Virus record (IMG/VR): IMGVR_UViG_3300009151_000273
Location: 1-29,483 of that record
Length of the DNA stretch: 29,483 nucleotides
From: a virus
Reading direction: 5' to 3' (one strand)
Shown here piece after piece: positions 14,177 through 19,651 of the stretch. A program made the translations under genes and the position numbers. The notes under the pieces were generated by a model. The model saw only the letters and a list, made by a program, of their open reading frames with translations, made no database searches and was not told the origin of the DNA. Each line of letters opens with the position of its first letter. Positions within the stretch are counted from its first letter, which is position 1.

Positions 14177-14714
14177 TATTGATCCAGCACAATTTTCGTC
14201 TTTAATTATAAGTCAAGGACCATGTAAAGCATTAGTTACTTGGTTAACAAATATGTTTCCAGAAAGCTATATATGGATAGAAAAAGGAATCATTGAAGTA
14301 AATGGAGCTTATAATATTAAAATTCCACAGGAATATTTTGATAGAATTAATGATGGTAGTTTATTTGACTGTGGGGAAGAAATATACTTAGAAGTAGAAA
14401 ATGCTCACATTGTGTTTAAACCATACCTTAAGACTGAATGTATTGTCAATGGGAACCTAGTTAAGATTTGTTTCCCAAAGAATGGGAAATACGCTAAGTT
14501 TTATTGTAAACCTAATTATGGAATTGAGCCACCAACTGAAGGAATTAAATTTAGCATAGACATCAAAGACTATACCACCCCAACTATAGATAAATTTAAT
14601 GATGTTGGATTGGCTGAATCAATTATTCCTTTTATTGAGAAATCTATTGCTTTTTACAAAACTATTAGAGAGGATAGAGTAATAAATAAAAATGTAAATA
14701 CTATTGATAATTGA
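14166..14714 (+). CDS. Unknown 182-aa protein
   Basis: Not recognised. I place the start at ATG 14166 (MQINIDPAQF), overlapping the upstream gene by 11 bases, rather than at an earlier in-frame ATG (14133) deeper in that gene. The protein appears mixed alpha/beta, with two Cys in the middle and no clear motif. Its TGA stop (14712-14714) lies inside the -35 box of the promoter at 14711, the same overlap seen at 5992. Confidence 0.7.
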   Translation: MQINIDPAQFSSLIISQGPCKALVTWLTNMFPESYIWIEKGIIEVNGAYNIKIPQEYFDRINDGSLFDCGEEIYLEVENAHIVFKPYLKTECIVNGNLVKICFPKNGKYAKFYCKPNYGIEPPTEGIKFSIDIKDYTTPTIDKFNDVGLAESIIPFIEKSIAFYKTIREDRVINKNVNTIDN

Positions 14715-14739
14715 CAGAAAGATTATAGTGGGGTATAAT
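14711..14739 (+). promoter_or_regulatory. Consensus promoter with AGTGGGG motif
   Basis: TTGACA (14711-14716), a 17-base spacer ending in AGTGGGG (14727-14733), and TATAAT (14734-14739), a perfect sigma70 promoter. A GTG lies six bases beyond the -10 box, but the next real gene starts at 14805. Confidence 0.92.
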
Positions 14740-14804
14740 GAATAAGTGGGCAACAGATTGTGTAGTGGCGCAGTTTTAGTACCCACAATTTAGGGTAAGG
14801 ATAT
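14740..14804 (+). promoter_or_regulatory. Structured 5' leader with two mutually exclusive stems
   Basis: The leader from the transcription start (about 14746) to the ATG at 14805 can form GTGGG(14746-14750)/CCCAC(14782-14786) or ATTGTG(14757-14762)/CACAAT(14784-14789); these share bases, so only one can form. A 15-codon leaderless frame also begins at GTG 14746 and ends at TAG 14793. It could be an attenuator or leader-peptide switch. AAGGA precedes the ATG by three bases. Confidence 0.5.
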
Positions 14805-15260
14805 ATGACAGAATTACAAACAGCAATTACAACTTTTCAATCTTCATGTGAAATTGATTTAAACGAATTAACAAGTCTAGGGATAAATGAACCTGTACCT
14901 GTTACGGTAGATAAACTTCGTTTTGAAGCATCTTTAAGGTTTGGATTAAACTGTAATCATGAGTATCAATTTGATGTTTTTGTAATGGATGCAAATAGGG
15001 ATTGTCAAGTTATTCAATATGATCTAGTATTTACAGATAATCAAAAACTAGACTTGACACAATTAAGTTTGTGGAATGATTTGTTCTGGCCTAAGCAGAA
15101 ATTTATTGATTGGGCTAATAAATTAATTAGTTTGATTGATTCCTCAAATTGGTCAGTAGAACAGACTTGGATTAAAAATGGGAAAAGGATTTGGGAAAAA
15201 ATTACAGATAACGCTATGGAAGTAATTTTTGAAAAGGAGATTGAAAATAATCAAGAATAA
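14805..15260 (+). CDS. Unknown 151-aa protein
   Basis: Not recognised. It starts MTELQTAITTFQSSCEIDLN, with AAGGA just upstream of the ATG. The protein is acidic overall, with a beta-rich middle (YQFDVFVMDANRDCQVIQYDLVF) and several Trp in the C-terminal third (LSLWNDLFWPKQKF, SSNWSVEQTWIKNG). It is the first gene after a strong promoter and a structured leader, so it is probably expressed early. No catalytic motif is visible. Confidence 0.7.
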   Translation: MTELQTAITTFQSSCEIDLNELTSLGINEPVPVTVDKLRFEASLRFGLNCNHEYQFDVFVMDANRDCQVIQYDLVFTDNQKLDLTQLSLWNDLFWPKQKFIDWANKLISLIDSSNWSVEQTWIKNGKRIWEKITDNAMEVIFEKEIENNQE

Positions 15261-15318
15261 CGGTATTTTATCTGGAAAAGCTAAACGAAAACATCCGCAA
15301 GGTAAAAGACGATTATGA
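15241..15318 (+). CDS. Possible 25-aa basic peptide
   Basis: A TTG at 15241 opens a 25-codon frame ending in a TGA that overlaps the next ATG (ATGA at 15315). The product is very basic (MKIINGNG-like start, then KAKRKHPQGKRRL). It bridges the 54-base gap between two genes, but the AAGGAG upstream is only one base from the TTG, too close for normal use. Could be a chance frame. Confidence 0.22.
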   Translation: MKIIKNNGILSGKAKRKHPQGKRRL

Positions 15319-15641
15319 TAGTAGAACAATCAAACGATGGAAGATTAAACATTTCTAGTATCGGCAATATGAATTTATTTGTCTCTATTAATGTTTTATT
15401 CCAGCATAAAACTGAATTCGTATGGATGATAGGTTTCAAACCTGTAAAAGACGAAGTTTGCGTAGTTAAACAAGATTTTAGTTATGATATTCAATCTTGT
15501 TTAGATTATTTAAATGAAATGTCTGAAAGGTTTGAAGATGGTTATTCATATGCTGATATGCAAAGATGTATTGTGAGTATCATTAAATGGAAAAATGAAA
15601 CAAACGAATTTTTAAATCTGCAACATAATTTTCCACAGTAA
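15315..15641 (+). CDS. Unknown 108-aa protein
   Basis: Not recognised. It starts MIVEQSNDGRLNISSIGNMN and looks alpha/beta, with FVWMIGFKPVKDEVCVVKQDF in the middle and a helical end. It is the last gene before a non-coding stretch of about 550 bases. The GGGTCCCC element follows its stop by three bases, and a hairpin lies at 15689-15721. It shares the promoter at 14711 with the gene before it. Confidence 0.68.
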   Translation: MIVEQSNDGRLNISSIGNMNLFVSINVLFQHKTEFVWMIGFKPVKDEVCVVKQDFSYDIQSCLDYLNEMSERFEDGYSYADMQRCIVSIIKWKNETNEFLNLQHNFPQ

Positions 15642-15644
15642 AAT

Positions 15645-15664
15645 GGGTCCCCTTTGCCAATATT
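15645..15664 (+). repeat. GGGTCCCCTTT...CCAATAT element, copy 2
   Basis: Matches the element at 11155-11174 except for one or two bases before CCAATAT. It begins three bases after a stop codon, as at 11155. Function unknown. Confidence 0.6.
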
Positions 15665-15688
15665 TTGAGCTATATTACATTTTAAAAC

Positions 15689-15721
15689 CTTATTAGTTAT
15701 CTAATCAGATTAACTAATAAG
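15689..15721. terminator. Hairpin, possible terminator of the 14805-15641 unit
   Basis: Perfect 11-bp arms CTTATTAGTTA (15689-15699) and TAACTAATAAG (15711-15721) with an 11-base loop. Only three T bases follow, so termination would be weak; a regulator-binding site is also possible. Confidence 0.5.
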
Positions 15722-15742
15722 TTTGGAATTGTAATAGATAAT

Positions 15743-15776
15743 TACCCCACTATTATACTTAGGTATTAGTGGGGTA
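15743..15776. terminator. Inverted repeat of the AGTGGGG motif, terminator-like
   Basis: TACCCCACTA (15743-15752) pairs with TAGTGGGGTA (15767-15776) across a 14-base loop, followed by TATTTGTG. The same construction as the terminators at 324 and 26116 but with a longer loop. Confidence 0.6.
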
Positions 15777-16190
15777 TATTTGTGTATAAATATATGTAAA
15801 TTTAGTGGGGAATAGTAATAGATAATTGTACAGAAACTTAGGTAGGATTTAATTTAGCGTCTATATATTTATCTAAATAATTTTTAAAATAATTATAAAA
15901 TTATGATTTCAGGTTAAAATAATTGTTAAGAATCTGTTAGCGGCTAACGGTTACTTTATGTCAAATGTTAAAATGATGCTGTTGTAATATATCTTCAAAT
16001 GACCTTTTTCGCAACTGCAGCGAATTTGATTTAGAATAGTACATAGGTACCTGTTTACCTGGTGCGCTTTTTACGTTTGGTCCGTCTCACAATTTCAGTA
16101 GACCGCCGAACCTTGAAACCGTCTATATGTATATATCTGTGGTGCTGAGAGGGAATTTTAGAAAAATGCTGAAAAATTCGTGTAGAGGGG

Positions 16191-16218
16191 TTGACACTGC
16201 CCGTTCATGTGGTAGAAT
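16191..16218 (+). promoter_or_regulatory. Promoter of the G+C-richer island
   Basis: TTGACA (16191-16196), a 16-base spacer ending in ATGTGG, and TAGAAT (16213-16218). Unlike the leaderless promoters it is followed by a 33-base leader before the ATG at 16252. Confidence 0.8.
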
Positions 16219-16224
16219 AGGTGT

Positions 16225-16242
16225 ATCGGTCAGAGTACCGAT
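16225..16242. promoter_or_regulatory. Inverted repeat at the transcription start
   Basis: ATCGGT (16225-16230) and ACCGAT (16237-16242) around a six-base centre, at the predicted transcription start. It could be an operator or a short RNA hairpin in the leader. Confidence 0.5.
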
Positions 16243-16251
16243 TAGAAAAAT

Positions 16252-16974
16252 ATGTCCAACGACCATGCTACCGATGTATCACTTGTCGAAGAGCAAGTAG
16301 CTAATCTTACGTTCCAATTGGAACTGTTTAAAATGAGTCTCCGTATCGCTCCGGGAGAGAAGCAGATAAACAAGTCTCTCAAGGAATTAGCGCTAAAAAT
16401 TCCAAAGCGATACCATGAAGTTTTAAAGGTTCTTTTTGACGTTGCAAAACCGGATGGGACTAGTGAGAAAGTTTTAATCCAAGAGATTGTAGGACCGAAA
16501 GCAATCGCATACGGTTTTAAACAGTTTCAAAATAAAGCAGATGCAGTTCACTTCTTCACACAGTGGGCAGATAAGGCCTTAGAAGCCATTCAACTAATCC
16601 CTCGTGATCTTTTAGAAGTCACAAAGGGACGTAATGCAGAGTCTGAAAAGGTTACCTTTAATGGGGAAACTAAATTAATTGCGGAATTCGCAATTGACAT
16701 GGTCGCAGGTTCTAAGCTTGCTGAATATCTTGCAGGGAATATTAAAGTAGACTTTGAAAATGCAGATCAGTTGGCCTCTCTGAATCGTATTCTTTCAGTG
16801 ATTAAAACCGGTACTCACCAAATTATCCCAGATGATGTTCGTTCTAAATATTTTGGTAAGAAGAAACGAGTAAAGGATGCAGTTAACGAACCAGTTAATA
16901 ATGAACCAGTAACTGATGATGATGATGATGAGGATGATGATTATGCATCATCGAATGACGATCTTCTAAGCTAA
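16252..16974 (+). CDS. Unknown 240-aa protein with an acidic C-terminal tail
   Basis: Not recognised. It starts MSNDHATDVSLVEEQVANL. Residues 1-190 look mainly helical and soluble, and the last 35 residues are an acidic tail with a run of Asp (NEPVTDDDDDEDDDYASSND) encoded by repeated GAT. Acidic tails of this kind occur in single-strand-binding proteins and DNA mimics, but the core matches neither by eye. Base composition is clearly higher in G+C than in the flanking replication genes. It has its own promoter at 16191 and a hairpin after it. No strong ribosome-binding site precedes the ATG. Confidence 0.75.
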   Translation: MSNDHATDVSLVEEQVANLTFQLELFKMSLRIAPGEKQINKSLKELALKIPKRYHEVLKVLFDVAKPDGTSEKVLIQEIVGPKAIAYGFKQFQNKADAVHFFTQWADKALEAIQLIPRDLLEVTKGRNAESEKVTFNGETKLIAEFAIDMVAGSKLAEYLAGNIKVDFENADQLASLNRILSVIKTGTHQIIPDDVRSKYFGKKKRVKDAVNEPVNNEPVTDDDDDEDDDYASSNDDLLS

Positions 16975-16987
16975 GATCACGGTAACG

Positions 16988-17023
16988 ATAGGCTACTATT
17001 CCTAAAATGGGATAGTGGCCTAT
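16988..17023. terminator. Hairpin after the 240-aa gene
   Basis: ATAGGCTACTATTCC (16988-17002) pairs with GGGATAGTGGCCTAT (17009-17023) with two G-T pairs and a six-base loop. It is followed by TTCTGGTTT, so termination is likely but partial, allowing some read-through to the gene at 17041. Confidence 0.65.
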
Positions 17024-17040
17024 TCTGGTTTAAGAACAAA

Positions 17041-17331
17041 ATGAAAAATAATCTATCTACTTCTATTCAACAATCAAACGGGTTTTACATCCCCGGTGAG
17101 TCAGCATCTATTCCTATGTCCTTTGACTCTGATGTATCGGCTACTTTCTATGAATTCGTAACTGGACGCACAATCCCAGATGATGAGTTCACTAATTGGG
17201 AATTAGTCCACAGTCTAAAATATGGTGATGATGTACTCATGGAACATCATAAAAAGTCTATCCAAAATGAACCGGTTTCTTTTATCCCAGATACCTTTAT
17301 GAGTCGTTACAATTCCAAAAATGGACCATAG
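17041..17331 (+). CDS. Unknown 96-aa protein
   Basis: Not recognised. It starts MKNNLSTSIQQSNGFYIPGE and is acidic, with SFDSDVSATFYEFVTGRTIPDDEF in the middle and no membrane segment. It follows a hairpin without a visible promoter of its own, so read-through from 16191 is the likely source. Composition matches the island rather than the flanking phage genes. A terminator follows at 17361. Confidence 0.65.
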   Translation: MKNNLSTSIQQSNGFYIPGESASIPMSFDSDVSATFYEFVTGRTIPDDEFTNWELVHSLKYGDDVLMEHHKKSIQNEPVSFIPDTFMSRYNSKNGP

Positions 17332-17360
17332 ATAAACCTGCCCGCTAAATCAGCCTAAAT

Positions 17361-17390
17361 CCTCGCATTTTACCGATGCGGGGATATTTT
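17361..17390 (+). terminator. Rho-independent terminator
   Basis: CCTCGCAT (17361-17368) pairs with ATGCGGGG (17376-17383) with one G-T pair and a seven-base loop, followed by ATATTTT. It ends the rightward pair of genes in the island. Confidence 0.8.
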
Positions 17391-17534
17391 GTGTCTACTC
17401 ATAATCGGAATACCCGTTTCTTGGCGTCTAGAATCGTCTCTGCGGCATTTTTATATGACGGACCATAGAATACACGCAAGTAGGCCAAAAACGCGTAGAA
17501 TCGAATCGTAGGAATTTTTAGGTACCTGACGCAT

Positions 17535-17571
17535 AAAAATATCCCGGAGCATAAGCTTCCGGGATATTTTT
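17535..17571. terminator. Bidirectional terminator between convergent genes
   Basis: Perfect 14-bp arms AAAAATATCCCGGA (17535-17548) and its complement (17558-17571), with GC/GC pairs extending into the loop. It lies just beyond the end of the leftward genes and 150 bases after the rightward terminator. The 144 bases between the two terminators hold no gene that I can see. Confidence 0.88.
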
Positions 17572-17587
17572 GGTATGCAGCGAAACG

Positions 17588-17875
17588 TCAGATTGAAATT
17601 AACGTATTCGTGAGGTATTCACGGTGCCTAGCGTAAACCGTCTTTAATTCCTTAGATACCGTTAAATCAAATCCGTAAAAGTCTAGAATAGTGGAAAGCG
17701 TAATAGCATTACCTTTTCTTACGTCAAGTGAAAACTTAGGATTAAACAGAGTATTAGCTAAGTTTACAATATCGTGAACGTCGTTTACTAATTCATAATC
17801 TCTGTCTAATTCCTCCGTTGAACGGTAAAACTCAAAAATAAGCATACCGATAGCTTTAGACTTTTCTGTAGTCAT
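17588..17875 (-). CDS. Unknown 95-aa protein
   Basis: Not recognised. It starts MTTEKSKAIGMLIFEFYRST and is predicted helical, with an acidic N-terminal half and a basic end. Third and last gene of a leftward trio (18317 to 17588), overlapping the upstream gene by one base. G+C is higher than in the early or late genes. Ends next to the bidirectional terminator at 17535. Confidence 0.65.
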   Translation of the reverse strand: MTTEKSKAIGMLIFEFYRSTEELDRDYELVNDVHDIVNLANTLFNPKFSLDVRKGNAITLSTILDFYGFDLTVSKELKTVYARHREYLTNTLISI

Positions 17876-18090
17876 TATTTACACTTCCCCATATCAACCC
17901 AGAAACCCAATTCATTAGCCAGAGTAGGTGAAACTACGTAAACCGTATGCCCGCAGAGATTCATGCAATATTGAACCTCTGTAGCCGCATATTCTGTTGT
18001 GCAGTATGCCCAGGTTAAATCATAAATATCTTCATGTTTACTCATAACGCGCCATATTCCAAATTCCGCGGATTCTTTTAAATCGTTCAT
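17875..18090 (-). CDS. Unknown 71-aa protein
   Basis: Not recognised. It starts MNDLKESAEFGIWRVMSKHED and contains two Trp and three Cys, with a central TEYAATEVQYCMNLCG-VYVV section that looks like a small alpha/beta fold. It overlaps both neighbours (four bases with the upstream gene, one with the downstream one), so the trio is co-translated. No metal motif is complete. Confidence 0.65.
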   Translation of the reverse strand: MNDLKESAEFGIWRVMSKHEDIYDLTWAYCTTEYAATEVQYCMNLCGHTVYVVSPTLANELGFWVDMGKCK

Positions 18091-18317
18091 CTAAAATATC
18101 CTACTAGGTTATCGGATGAATCGTCGAAAACTTCTACAGTACCGTGGTGTGGATTTATTGATAGGTAAACCGGTACCCTGCAGTTTTTGATCTGCAGATA
18201 TTTACGTCCAGTGAAAGGATCGTAGATAACCGGATAACCTGATCCGCTAATTCCGAATTCCTCAGAAAACTGATTGTTAGTTTCAATTCTCCCAAGTGGC
18301 AAAAAGTTAGTAACCAT
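18087..18317 (-). CDS. Unknown 76-aa protein
   Basis: Not recognised. I place the start at ATG 18317 (MVTNFLPLGRIE) because TAAGGA lies eight bases upstream; a longer in-frame reading to 18437 adds an N-terminus rich in hydrophobic residues and runs into the likely promoter region. The protein is beta-rich, with YPVIYDPFTGRKYLQIKN and SINPHHGTVEVFDDSSDN. First gene of the leftward island trio. Confidence 0.65.
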   Translation of the reverse strand: MVTNFLPLGRIETNNQFSEEFGISGSGYPVIYDPFTGRKYLQIKNCRVPVYLSINPHHGTVEVFDDSSDNLVGYFR

Positions 18318-18425
18318 GTGTGTTTCCTTACTTCTATTGAAGTACATAAGATTAGACGTAGTAGGATACAGAAAAGTTACCGATTTAATTGCTAATTGCA
18401 GCACAAAATTCATAAGTAGATAAAT

Positions 18426-18517
18426 GTATACATACATGTAGACTAATGTATACCATTTTTATCTAATGGTACATAAGTAATCAATTCTTTATCTAATGTA
18501 GATATATGTATGTATAC
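18426..18517. promoter_or_regulatory. Repeat-rich upstream control region of the leftward trio
   Basis: GTATACATAC (18426-18435) and its inverse GTATGTATAC (18508-18517) enclose two direct copies of TTTATCTAATG (18458-18468 and 18488-18498), spaced 30 bases (about three helical turns). This looks like a multi-site operator upstream of the gene starting at 18317. I could not single out a convincing -35/-10 pair for the promoter. Confidence 0.5.
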
Positions 18518-18792
18518 TCTTGCTTGCAAAAGAAATAAAATTGCATTGGGTCCCTTTTAACCCTCAGGTTATTTTGTAGAAAATCTTACTTAGCTATAAA
18601 TTATAACCAACTTATCTATTCTTAAACAATTCAAACTTTTATCTCATGATTTCTTTATCAAAATAATTTATAACTAACTTACTAATTGTTTTTCCTATTA
18701 ATCTTTTTCTCTCTACCATTACTTCGGCCCATTGCTGGGATATATAGTTACACTATATATACCCTTGCATTTATGGGTGCCGGCCAGGTGCG
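18518..18792. other. AT-rich non-coding stretch beside the iteron array
   Basis: No gene seen. 18548-18558 holds the short GGGTCCCTTTT element. About 18560-18715 is very AT-rich with several T-runs, as expected of a DNA-unwinding element. A hairpin with ATATATAG/CTATATAT arms (18740-18747 and 18753-18760) follows. Next to the repeat array at 18793, the arrangement resembles a replication origin, though none of this is proof. Confidence 0.55.
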
Positions 18793-19053
18793 ACGGATAA
18801 AGCTTTATCCGTTCATTTTAGGTTCAAAATACCCCCACTAGACCGGTAACGGATAAAGACGGATAAAGGGTATTTAGGCCTGATTAGCTTTACCCGTTCC
18901 GAATCGTGCCTTTATCCGTTCCAAAATACCCCCATTTTGAACCTAAAACCGGCCAAAATTGAACGGATAAAACGACCGGTAAACCCTTTACCCGTTAACG
19001 GATAAAGCGACGGATAAAGACGGATAAAGGGTATCCGAACCGGCTTTACCCGT
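18793..19053. repeat. Iteron-like array of a 10-bp repeat (12 copies)
   Basis: Consensus ACGGATAAAG (variant ACGGGTAAAG). Forward copies start at 18793, 18849, 18859, 18963 (last base A), 18998, 19010 and 19020; inverse copies start at 18803, 18888, 18910, 18986 and 19044. The first two form a perfect 20-bp palindrome; 18849/18859 and 19010/19020 are head-to-tail. Also present: a 15-bp inverted repeat (TTTTAGGTTCAAAAT at 18816-18830 and its inverse at 18934-18948) and a 13-bp direct repeat CAAAATACCCCCA (18825 and 18922). Candidate replication origin, partition site or activator cluster for the late promoter. Confidence 0.9.
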
Positions 19054-19055
19054 GG

Positions 19056-19061
19056 TATAAT
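19056..19061 (+). promoter_or_regulatory. Late promoter -10 box without a -35
   Basis: TATAAT preceded by GTGG, as in the early promoters, but the -35 position reads ATCCGA instead of TTGAC. The last iteron-like repeat (19044-19053) ends two bases upstream of it. This suits a late promoter that needs an activator bound to the repeats, or the phage sigma-like protein, but that is inference. The first late gene starts 26 bases downstream. Confidence 0.6.
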
Positions 19062-19087
19062 GGCGATAGATAGGGGCGATCGGGCGT

Positions 19088-19651
19088 ATGTCGAATATAC
19101 TATTAGAAAAATCAATTCTTGATTACCTAGAAAATAATCAAGTTGCTATCAAAAGCTACATTAAATATGAGCTAACTAGGTGTGCAAAAACGATGTCTGA
19201 TAATGAAGATTTTGAAGATTTGTATACAGTAGTTTATATAAAACTTTGGAATACATTTAAAATAGAATCTATGATTGGCATAAGCATGATCTCATATTGT
19301 CAAATGACAATTAAAAATGCTGTGCAAGATTTAATTAGAAAAAGAACAGCAAATAAAAGAGATGCAAGGAAAACTATACCTTGGGATCCAGAATTAGACT
19401 TTGCAATACCTGAAGAACCAGAGGATGATGTAAAAATTCTATTTAAAAACAACTTTGGAATGACTGTAGAAGAGTTGTTAATCAAAATAGAAAGGATAGA
19501 TTCCCCACTGACATATGTAGAATACACTGCAATTAAAAAGTTTATTGAAAACGATGGATCTTTGTATAAAAATGGCGGTGAAAATAAAAAATATAATCGT
19601 CCATTCAATAGAGCAATAGCAAAGCTAAAGGAAATGTATAATGTCAGTTAA
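19088..19651 (+). CDS. Sigma-factor-like protein (ECF-type region 2)
   Basis: A 187-aa protein. Residues about 38-85 resemble sigma70 region 2: DNEDFEDLYTVVYIKLWNTF, then SYCQMTIKNAVQDLIRKR, matching the DL-Q-VF--LW and Y---I--N---D--RK pattern. The C-terminal part (PLTYVEYTAIKKFIEN, then NRPFNRAIAKLKEM) could be a diverged region 4 helix-turn-helix. It is the first gene of the late operon, a logical place for a factor redirecting host RNA polymerase to phage late promoters. Alternative: a helical DNA-binding protein tied to packaging. The start ATG has AGGGG about ten bases upstream; its end overlaps the next gene by 11 bases. Confidence 0.65.
   Translation: MSNILLEKSILDYLENNQVAIKSYIKYELTRCAKTMSDNEDFEDLYTVVYIKLWNTFKIESMIGISMISYCQMTIKNAVQDLIRKRTANKRDARKTIPWDPELDFAIPEEPEDDVKILFKNNFGMTVEELLIKIERIDSPLTYVEYTAIKKFIENDGSLYKNGGENKKYNRPFNRAIAKLKEMYNVS

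Larger units (their letters stand above)
15642..16190. other. Non-coding region, AT-rich, with repeats
   Basis: No convincing gene on either strand. It holds the GGGTCCCC element (15645), a hairpin (15689-15721), an AGTGGGG inverted repeat (15743-15776) plus a third AGTGGGG (15804-15810), a 13-bp direct repeat GTAATAGATAATT (15731-15743 and 15815-15827), and a very AT-rich stretch about 15860-15930. From about 15940 base composition shifts toward higher G+C, entering the island with its own promoter at 16191. Confidence 0.7.

Noticed and set aside
18087-18437. Longer start at 18437 for the first leftward island gene
   Set aside because: The extension enters the operator-like repeats and lacks a ribosome site, while ATG 18317 has TAAGGA at good spacing.
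18793-19053. CRISPR array
   Set aside because: Repeats are 10 bp, occur in both orientations and lack uniform spacers, so they do not fit a CRISPR array.
18912-19115. Leftward frame across the iteron array
   Set aside because: The frame is made of the repeats themselves and has no translation signal; repeated short peptides follow from the repeated DNA.
19300-19608. Leftward frame opposite the sigma-like gene
   Set aside because: Antisense shadow of a gene with a recognisable domain and a good start; no signals of its own.
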